Assembly (NCBI RefSeq): GCF_001591965.1
Contig: NZ_BCVX01000012.1
Span: 62,001 to 126,000, forward strand
Direction of reading: 5' to 3'
Length of the DNA: 64,000 bases
Origin: Lysinibacillus odysseyi 34hs-1 = NBRC 100172
GTDB taxonomy: Bacteria > Bacillota > Bacilli > Bacillales_A > Planococcaceae
Part shown: one piece after another, positions 58,831-64,000 of the stretch
Layout: the number at the start of each line of letters is the position of its first letter
Position numbering within the stretch: position 1 is the stretch's first letter
Notes under the pieces: model-generated
What the model saw: the letters and a program-made list of their open reading frames with translations, nothing else
Told to the model about the DNA's origin: nothing
Databases searched by the model: none
Position numbers and translations under genes: made by a program

Positions 58831-59151
58831 ATGATGATCGTAACAACTGAAAATATTGCTAATCACCAGATTACAGAAGTGTTAGGGCCGGTATTTGGGT
58901 TAACTGTTAGAGCCAGAGGAATTGGTAAAGATATTATGGCTTCTTTTAAAGGGTTAGTAGGTGGAGAAATAAATCAGTATACAGAAATGCTTGAAGATGC
59001 CAGAAAACAAGCGATGGATCGTATGGTGAAAAATGCTACAGCAATGGGTGCAAACGCTATTATTATGATGCGTTTTGACTCTGGTGAAATCGGTCAAAAC
59101 ATGAGTGAGATTGTGGCTTACGGAACAGCAGTTATTGTAGAAAAGAGATAA
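58831..59151 (+). CDS. YbjQ-family (heavy-metal-binding domain) protein
   Basis: 106 residues. Family pattern MIVTTENIANHQITEVLGPVFG..., then DARKQAMDRMVKNATAMGANAIIMMRFD and AYGTAVIVE, which forms pentameric rings in known YbjQ structures. Function unclear. Three bases before the next small gene. A broken relative is at 25665-25953. Confidence 0.88.
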   Translation: MMIVTTENIANHQITEVLGPVFGLTVRARGIGKDIMASFKGLVGGEINQYTEMLEDARKQAMDRMVKNATAMGANAIIMMRFDSGEIGQNMSEIVAYGTAVIVEKR

Positions 59152-59154
59152 TTA

Positions 59155-59382
59155 ATGAAATGGATTATAGGGTTTTACGGTATCCAGTTATTGATCCTGA
59201 TACTTTTAATTATCGGCTCATGGCTTATTTGGGATCGCCGTTTCAAAACAAAACATGGCACCCAAGTACCAAAAGGATTCATACGGACAAATGAAATTTC
59301 AATTGATCCAATTACAAATAAAAGATTAGTAGTGTATTTCAACCCAGAATCCGGCGAACGTTTTTATAAAGAGGAAAAATAA
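59155..59382 (+). CDS. small membrane protein next to ybjQ
   Basis: 75 residues: one membrane segment at about 5-26 (GIQLLILILLIIGSWLIW), then a basic to mixed tail (PKGFIRTNEISIDPITNKRLVVYFNPESGERFYKEE). Overlapping context with the YbjQ gene points to one operon. Family not recognised. Confidence 0.75.
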   Translation: MKWIIGFYGIQLLILILLIIGSWLIWDRRFKTKHGTQVPKGFIRTNEISIDPITNKRLVVYFNPESGERFYKEEK

Positions 59383-59393
59383 AAATTGTAAGG

Positions 59394-59430
59394 AGGCTGA
59401 GACTAGTGCTGTCCCAGCCTCTTTGTTTCT
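59394..59430 (+). terminator. terminator after the ybjQ operon
   Basis: GAGGCTGNGAC pairs with GTCCCAGCCTC, followed by TTTGTTT. Confidence 0.75.
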
Positions 59431-59480
59431 AATTTTTTCAGCATGCAATACGATTAGTCTTCTCACGCAGCCCATACCTA

Positions 59481-59954
59481 TTAATTATTCAGTTTTATTG
59501 TTGAATAATCAAGAATGATCCCATCTTCATAGATGAATTGATGTTCCAACCCAAACTTCCCTTCTAGTATTTCAGGCAAATAATATTTAATATTGGGAAC
59601 CACCCCTATATTATTGGGATTCGTAAGCCAATCAATACTTTTCCATTCAAGAATTCCCTCAATAGTTGAGATGGGGGTTTGCACATTTATCTCCTCTGGT
59701 ATATCTGATAAATAAACATACATCCCTCCATCTCCACGATTACTTTTCCATACAACATTCCCTGTATAAACAGGGTTATCTATCTTTATCCCTGTTTCTT
59801 CAAAGGTTTCTCGTATCACTGACTCAATATGTGATTCATTTCTTTCAATTTTTCCTCCTACGCCATTCCACAATCCCATATTAGGCTTTTTATTTCGGTT
59901 TAGCATTAAAATCTCATTTCCCTTTTTTATAAAACAAATTGTATATTCTAACAT
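59481..59954 (-). CDS. Nudix hydrolase, 8-oxo-dGTPase-like
   Basis: 157 residues. Nudix box GGKIERNESHIESVIRETFEETGI (near 33-56), preceded by NRNKKPNMGLWNGVGG, a layout typical of MutT-like enzymes acting on oxidised purine nucleotides. Substrate inferred. A+T-rich single gene facing the 59382 gene. Confidence 0.82.
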   Translation of the reverse strand: MLEYTICFIKKGNEILMLNRNKKPNMGLWNGVGGKIERNESHIESVIRETFEETGIKIDNPVYTGNVVWKSNRGDGGMYVYLSDIPEEINVQTPISTIEGILEWKSIDWLTNPNNIGVVPNIKYYLPEILEGKFGLEHQFIYEDGIILDYSTIKLNN

Positions 59955-60465
59955 TTGATACTCTCTTTACTTAAATTTTATTTAAGGTTATTAACCTATT
60001 TTCCCGCTTTCCTTTATGGAGCATATCTATTTTACAATATATTTAATACCATTCCTTATTTAGTTAAACCGTTATCTCAAATATTATAGATTTTAAAATA
60101 ATTCTCCTATTAGCAAGCGGTAAAAACCATACTTACTTGTGATACGGTTCACCGTCATATAGCTAAATGAGATTTTTAAATTTTAATGTATTTTTACATT
60201 ATTTACGTTTCGAAAACTTTAATAGTAACCAAAATGCCATACACAAGCTTTTCTCTATAAAAATGGCCGTTAGCTGAGTTAGAATTTGTAGAAACGATAC
60301 TCGTATAGAATGGACGTCAATTTACTATTAACCAGTAGTCTGCCTTTATTGAAGGAGAAGACTACATGTATAATTCCCCACGACTGCATAGCCAGAATAC
60401 AAGTAACCAGTATATGATTTATACCATTATACAAAAATGTTACTTCTCAAAGTACTAATAAAGCA
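59955..60465. other. intergenic stretch holding the att-like copy
   Basis: About 510 A+T-rich bases with no gene. It contains the rlmH-end copy at 60122-60150. Nothing else was recognised. Confidence 0.5.
60122..60150 (+). repeat. direct copy of the rlmH 3' end (att-like site B)
   Basis: 26 of 29 bases match 61751-61779 in the same orientation; the core ACTTACTTGTGATACGGTTC differs from the rlmH end at one of 20. Translated on the minus strand it gives the last rlmH codons E-P-Y-H-K-stop. Similarity ends exactly at the GAA codon, the place where SCC attachment sites in staphylococci begin. Confidence 0.75.
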
Positions 60466-60542
60466 TTGACATATGGCGAAAAAACATGTAAATTACCAAA
60501 TATCGAACGATTTTAATAAATATATAAATATTATTCGTATTT
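60466..60542 (+). promoter_or_regulatory. guaC promoter and PurR-like operator
   Basis: -35 TTGACA (60466-60471), 17 bases, -10 TAAATT (60489-60494). Then AAATATCGAACGAT (60498-60511) and inverted ATTATTCGTATTT (60530-60542). The CGAA and TTCG cores are 26 bases apart, which fits two PurBoxes with the usual 16-17 base gap. PurR represses guaC in B. subtilis, as I recall. Confidence 0.65.
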
Positions 60543-60555
60543 AGGAGTGTTTATA

Positions 60556-61539
60556 ATGGATAACGTATTTGATTATGAAGATATTCAACTAATTCCCGCA
60601 AAATGTATCGTAGAAAGTCGCTCTCAATGTGATACTTCCGTGACTTTAGGAGGATATACCTTTAAGTTACCTGTAGTACCCGCAAATATGCAAACTATTA
60701 TTGATGAAGATATTGCTGTGACATTAGCTGAAAACGGTTACTTTTACATAATGCACCGCTTCAACCCTGAAAAACGTGCAAATTTCATAAAAAATATGCA
60801 AGATCACGGCCTCATCGCGTCTATTAGTGTTGGGGTAAAGGAAGAAGAATATTCTTTCATAGAAGAACTAGCAGCGGCTAATTTAGTACCTGAATTCATT
60901 ACAATTGATATTGCACATGGTCACTCCAATGCTGTTATTCGTATGATTCAGCATATTAAAAAGCTTTTACCGAATAGCTTTGTCATTGCTGGTAATGTTG
61001 GTACACCGGAAGCTGTTCGTGAACTTGAAAATGCCGGCGCTGATGCAACGAAAGTGGGCATAGGCCCAGGTAAAGTATGTATTACAAAAATTAAAACTGG
61101 TTTTGGTACAGGTGGTTGGCAACTAGCTGCGCTGCGCTGGTGTGCAAAAGCTGCAACTAAACCAATTATTGCAGACGGTGGTATACGTACACATGGCGAT
61201 ATCGCAAAATCCGTACGTTTTGGGGCTTCAATGGTCATGATCGGCTCACTATTTGCTGGTCACGAAGAATCACCAGGCGAAACAATCGAAGTCGATGGCA
61301 AGCTTGTCAAAGAATATTTCGGTTCTGCTTCTGAATTCCAAAAAGGTGAAAAGAAAAACGTAGAAGGTAAGAAAATGTACGTGGAGCATAAAGGCAGCTT
61401 AAAAGATACACTGATCGAAATGGAACAAGATCTTCAATCATCTATCTCTTATGCAGGCGGTACAAAACTAGATGCTATCCGCAATGTAGATTACGTTATC
61501 GTAAAAAACTCTATTTTCAACGGTGATAAAGTTTACTAA
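60556..61539 (+). CDS. guaC: GMP reductase
   Basis: 327 residues from the ATG at 60556 (TTAGGAGTG upstream). TIM barrel of the IMPDH/GMPR family: [24 protein letters not shown], the catalytic Cys in [11 protein letters not shown] (near 177), and [23 protein letters not shown]. It converts GMP to IMP with NADPH, feeding guanine nucleotides back to adenine synthesis. It sits alone, between the two direct copies of the rlmH end. Confidence 0.96.
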   Translation: MDNVFDYEDIQLIPAKCIVESRSQCDTSVTLGGYTFKLPVVPANMQTIIDEDIAVTLAENGYFYIMHRFNPEKRANFIKNMQDHGLIASISVGVKEEEYSFIEELAAANLVPEFITIDIAHGHSNAVIRMIQHIKKLLPNSFVIAGNVGTPEAVRELENAGADATKVGIGPGKVCITKIKTGFGTGGWQLAALRWCAKAATKPIIADGGIRTHGDIAKSVRFGASMVMIGSLFAGHEESPGETIEVDGKLVKEYFGSASEFQKGEKKNVEGKKMYVEHKGSLKDTLIEMEQDLQSSISYAGGTKLDAIRNVDYVIVKNSIFNGDKVY

Positions 61540-61650
61540 GTTATAGAAATGAAAAGCCCGGTCAAGACTTTTATATGCTTTGGACTAAACTTACTTTAAT
61601 AAGACAACATAAAATAACTCTAAAATGGTTATGCATATCAAAGCGAAATT

Positions 61651-61690
61651 AAAAATCAGAAATGTTGTTAAATCAACATTTCTGATTTTT
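61651..61690 (+). terminator. terminator after guaC
   Basis: AAAAATCAGAAATGTTG pairs perfectly with CAACATTTCTGATTTTT. Confidence 0.85.
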
Positions 61691-61750
61691 ACTATTTATG
61701 CATTTTTGATTAAAAAACCCTTTTGGGACAGCCCCTATCTATTTATTCAG

Positions 61751-61779
61751 AAAAACCGCACTTACTTATGATACGGTTC
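61751..61779 (+). repeat. rlmH 3' end, att-like site A
   Basis: On the minus strand: GAACCGTATCATAAGTAAGT, followed by GCGGTTTTT. The staphylococcal SCC site in the same gene, as I recall it, has the form GAAGCxTATCATAARTRA, often followed by GCGG. See site B at 60122-60150. Confidence 0.75.
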
Positions 61780-62241
61780 CCCCTTAATAATCCGGAAGCT
61801 CCGGTAAATCTGTTCGACCAGCACAAGCTTCATAAGCTGGTGGGGAAGGGTCATTTTGCCGAAGCAGAGCTTTTCATCAGCACGCTTCAATACGTCATCG
61901 TGAAGGCCAAGCGATCCGCCGATCACAAAAGCGACTTTACTTTTGCCGTATGTCATGAGGGCATCAAGATCGGCTGCCATCTGCTCACTTGTTTTCATCT
62001 TTCCGTCCAGTGCAAGGGCGATCACATATGTACCCTCATTTATTTTAGAAAGAATGCGTTCGCCTTCCTTCTTTTTTACCATTTCCATTTCAGCATCCGA
62101 TAGTTGTTCCGGTGCTTTTTCGTCTGGTACTTCGACAAAATCAAGTTTTGCATAGCTTCCTAGGCGCTTTGCATATTCATCAATTCCCATTTTTAGATAC
62201 TTTTCCTTCAGCTTGCCGACCGATATGATCGTTATATTCAC
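61762..62241 (-). CDS. rlmH: 23S rRNA pseudouridine-1915 N3-methyltransferase
   Basis: 159 residues from a GTG at 62241 (AAAGGTGG upstream). SPOUT knot: [20 protein letters not shown] (near 70), [18 protein letters not shown] (near 104) with the SAM-binding Gly residues, and C-terminal [14 protein letters not shown], where Tyr and His contact the ribosome. It is called orfX in staphylococci. The last codons are duplicated at 60122-60150. Confidence 0.97.
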   Translation of the reverse strand: MNITIISVGKLKEKYLKMGIDEYAKRLGSYAKLDFVEVPDEKAPEQLSDAEMEMVKKKEGERILSKINEGTYVIALALDGKMKTSEQMAADLDALMTYGKSKVAFVIGGSLGLHDDVLKRADEKLCFGKMTLPHQLMKLVLVEQIYRSFRIIKGEPYHK

Positions 62242-62331
62242 AGCTTATCCACCTTTACATTTCATTTACAAACACTTTATCCACAAAAGTTATCCACATA
62301 TCAACAGGCTGATGCTATATATTGTGTAAAG

Positions 62332-62496
62332 TTATTTACTTGATACAATATATGTTGCCTGCTCTTCACAATAGGAACATTTTGTGGATAACTTTTCTTC
62401 ATCTGATAGTTTATCCATGATCGGGTATTCTTCCGTTTCTGCCACAAGCATGTCTAAAGCGTGATCTATATGGTTTTCGCAGCTATATTTTTTCAT
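62332..62496 (-). CDS. CxxH/CxxC small zinc protein
   Basis: 54 residues: MKKYSCENHIDHALDMLV..., ending STKCSYCEEQATYIVSSK. The CxxH (CENH) near the start and CxxC (CSYC) near the end would hold one zinc ion. This matches a small family found between rlmH and htrA in Planococcaceae and relatives (from memory). GGAGG is nine bases before the ATG. One DnaA box lies within the gene. Confidence 0.85.
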   Translation of the reverse strand: MKKYSCENHIDHALDMLVAETEEYPIMDKLSDEEKLSTKCSYCEEQATYIVSSK

Positions 62497-62578
62497 TTTT
62501 TAAATCCTCCACTATTCTGAAATTTCCACAAACTTATTCACAATTTGTTAAAAGTTATCCACAAACCATTGTAACAAA

Positions 62579-62621
62579 CAAAAAACAAGTAGGAAAGAAA
62601 AGCTTATTCTTTCTCTACTTG
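62579..62621 (-). terminator. terminator after htrA
   Basis: CAAGTAG.GAAAGAA pairs with TTCTTTC.CTACTTG on the minus strand, followed by a T run. Confidence 0.85.
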
Positions 62622-62657
62622 TTGTGCAAAGAGTTATTCAGTTATCCACAGTTTTAA

Positions 62658-63968
62658 TTAATCAGTGCTTTCTTTTAGCACTAAATTCAGCTCAACAGTT
62701 TTTCCAGCACGGTACACTTTTACTTTTAATTTGTCTCCAACATCTGTTTTTGTATAAAGGTGCTTACGAAGATCAATGACGTTTTCAATTTTCTCGCCAT
62801 CCATTTCATAAATCACATCGTACTGCTTCATACCTGCTTCTGCTGCTGCTGAACCAGCTGTTACTTCCGCTACGACTACCCCTGTTGTGATACCTTCAGG
62901 CAGTTCAAGTGTTTGTGCCTGATAAAACGCCGGGATATCAGTTAAATCCAGTAAAGAGATACCCATTGCAGGACGTACAACTTCACCGTTTTTCTCCAGC
63001 TGCTTGATGATTGGGATAACCGTATTGATTGGAATTGCAAATCCTAGCCCTTCCACCTGCTCAGAGGCAATTTTCATCGAGTTAATACCAATTAAATCAC
63101 CGTTTAGGTTTACTAGCGCACCACCTGAGTTTCCTCCATTGATTGCAGCATCAGTTTGAAGTACTTCAGACTGCCAGTCCTCTGTTCCATCACCGTTTAA
63201 ATCAACCGGCACGGCACGGTCTGTACCGGATATGACCCCAACTGTTACAGAACCATAGAAGTCAAGACCAAGTGGGTTACCAATCGCAATAACTGTTTCC
63301 CCTTGCTTTAACACTTCTGAATCGCCGAAGTTAGCTACTGTTTTAATACCGTCAGCTTTTACTTTAATAACGGCTAAATCTGTCCAAATATCACTTCCGA
63401 CTAAAGTTGCTTCCTTTTTCGAGCCATCCTTTAGTGTAATTTCCAGCTTTTCAGCTTTTTCGATTACATGGTTGTTTGTCACGATATAGGCTTCACCATT
63501 CTCGATTTTATAAACAACGCCTGAGCCCGTTCCAGCTTCCTGCAGTTTGCCCTCTTCGTTTTGGTTTTGGTTTTGCTGCATGCCGCCTTGGCCAAACCAG
63601 AAGCCCCCTAATGAGTTTTGAGCGACCTGATAGTTGGAGATGCCGACTACCGCCTCTGATACCTTCTCCACGGCTGATGTTACGTCTGTTGTAACAACAG
63701 TGGCTGTCTGCTCTACTCCTGCAGTCGAACCGGATTGTTCTGTTTTTTCCGTTTTAGAACCCGGCAGCTGGTCTGCTAAAGAAGGAAGGAGCAGCCACAT
63801 GAGTAAAACTCCTACAATAACGCCCGATAGCCCGGTAATGAAATACCCTGCCTTGCTTCCTCCCTTTTTTTGAGAAGCACGTCTATTCCGCTCCTCTTCT
63901 TCCCTTCTCAAACGTTCCTGTAAAGGTGTTAATTCAGGATTATTTTGATTATTACGTTGTTCATCCAT
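62658..63968 (-). CDS. htrA: HtrA-like membrane serine protease
   Basis: 436 residues. Cytoplasmic charged N-terminus, one membrane segment (about 42-62), a Ser/Thr/Gln-rich linker, trypsin-like domain with His167 (TNNHVIE), Asp197 (WTDLAVIK) and Ser281 (NGGNSGGAL), and a C-terminal PDZ domain (about 340-430). It degrades misfolded proteins outside the membrane. It is the yycH-I-walKR neighbour gene (htrC/yyxA) in Bacillus, so that operon is expected to the right of the window. GGGGG precedes the ATG. Confidence 0.96.
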   Translation of the reverse strand: MDEQRNNQNNPELTPLQERLRREEEERNRRASQKKGGSKAGYFITGLSGVIVGVLLMWLLLPSLADQLPGSKTEKTEQSGSTAGVEQTATVVTTDVTSAVEKVSEAVVGISNYQVAQNSLGGFWFGQGGMQQNQNQNEEGKLQEAGTGSGVVYKIENGEAYIVTNNHVIEKAEKLEITLKDGSKKEATLVGSDIWTDLAVIKVKADGIKTVANFGDSEVLKQGETVIAIGNPLGLDFYGSVTVGVISGTDRAVPVDLNGDGTEDWQSEVLQTDAAINGGNSGGALVNLNGDLIGINSMKIASEQVEGLGFAIPINTVIPIIKQLEKNGEVVRPAMGISLLDLTDIPAFYQAQTLELPEGITTGVVVAEVTAGSAAAEAGMKQYDVIYEMDGEKIENVIDLRKHLYTKTDVGDKLKVKVYRAGKTVELNLVLKESTD

Positions 63969-64000
63969 TTTTTTCGTCCCCCTTCTATTTAGTTTGTACC

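Larger units (their letters stand above)
62245..62650. promoter_or_regulatory. DnaA-box cluster around rlmH-htrA
   Basis: Perfect TTATCCACA at 62277-62285, 62290-62298, 62555-62563 and 62642-62650 (+) and 62383-62391 (-), with close variants TTATCCACC (62245) and TTATTCACA (62534). About 400 bases hold five perfect 9-mers. I recall that yydA (rlmH) is one of the DnaA-box clusters outside oriC in B. subtilis. The 62245 box overlaps the rlmH ribosome site. Confidence 0.8.

Overview
The window looks like chromosomal DNA of a spore-forming, flagellate member of the Bacillales, most likely the Planococcaceae (Lysinibacillus/Solibacillus type). The reasons are low G+C, strong Shine-Dalgarno sites, the ctsR-mcsA-mcsB-clpC-radA-yacL cluster, an SspH-type spore protein, three chemoreceptors, and a 396-residue LysM/M14 endopeptidase that matches Lysinibacillus endopeptidase I in length and zinc-ligand numbering. 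All family names come from reading motifs and from memory. No search was run.

Layout. 1-7.7 kb: the CtsR-controlled protein quality control operon, with radA and the start of yacL, read leftward. 7.8-16.8 kb: small membrane proteins, a HemAT-type oxygen sensor, a thioesterase, two aldehyde dehydrogenases (one with DUF4003, one with DUF779) and a pseudouridine synthase. 17.4-22.1 kb: a complete branched-chain amino acid ABC transporter livK-H-M-G-F with a CodY-like site. 22.3-35.4 kb: a methyltransferase, a chemoreceptor, a broken YbjQ gene, LysR next to a CofE-like protein, a LysM-CAP protein, a LACC1/YfiH-like enzyme, an APH(6)-like kinase, an RsbQ plus PAS-GGDEF pair, and the endopeptidase. 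35.6-45.2 kb: YteA, an EndoQ-like protein, the sspH operon, an orphan sensor kinase, an ECF S component, a Nudix enzyme, and YeiH with its LysR regulator. 45.3-47.5 kb: a low-G+C accessory patch with a DUF2085 gene, three zinc-ribbon membrane proteins and gene remnants, including a dead ECF sigma gene. 47.7-61.7 kb: HelD, a lysine-riboswitch-controlled ABC transporter, a RocB-like peptidase, a chemoreceptor, a NupC transporter, YbjQ, Nudix and guaC. 61.7-64 kb: rlmH, a CxxH/CxxC protein and htrA, with a cluster of DnaA boxes.

The most unusual structure is at the right end. The last codons of rlmH, which are the attachment site for SCC elements in staphylococci, are repeated in direct orientation about 1.63 kb away. 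The two copies (26 of 29 bases identical) bracket guaC and its PurR-like operator. A weaker third copy lies at 47.25 kb, at the edge of the accessory patch. This suggests one or two SCC-type insertions without a recombinase gene in view. Other points of note are the lysine riboswitch, which gives a substrate to an otherwise generic transporter, the pairing of RsbQ with a PAS-diguanylate cyclase, a CofE-like ligase with no visible F420 genes, and several genes caught in decay. No rRNA, tRNA, CRISPR array, transposase or prophage was seen.
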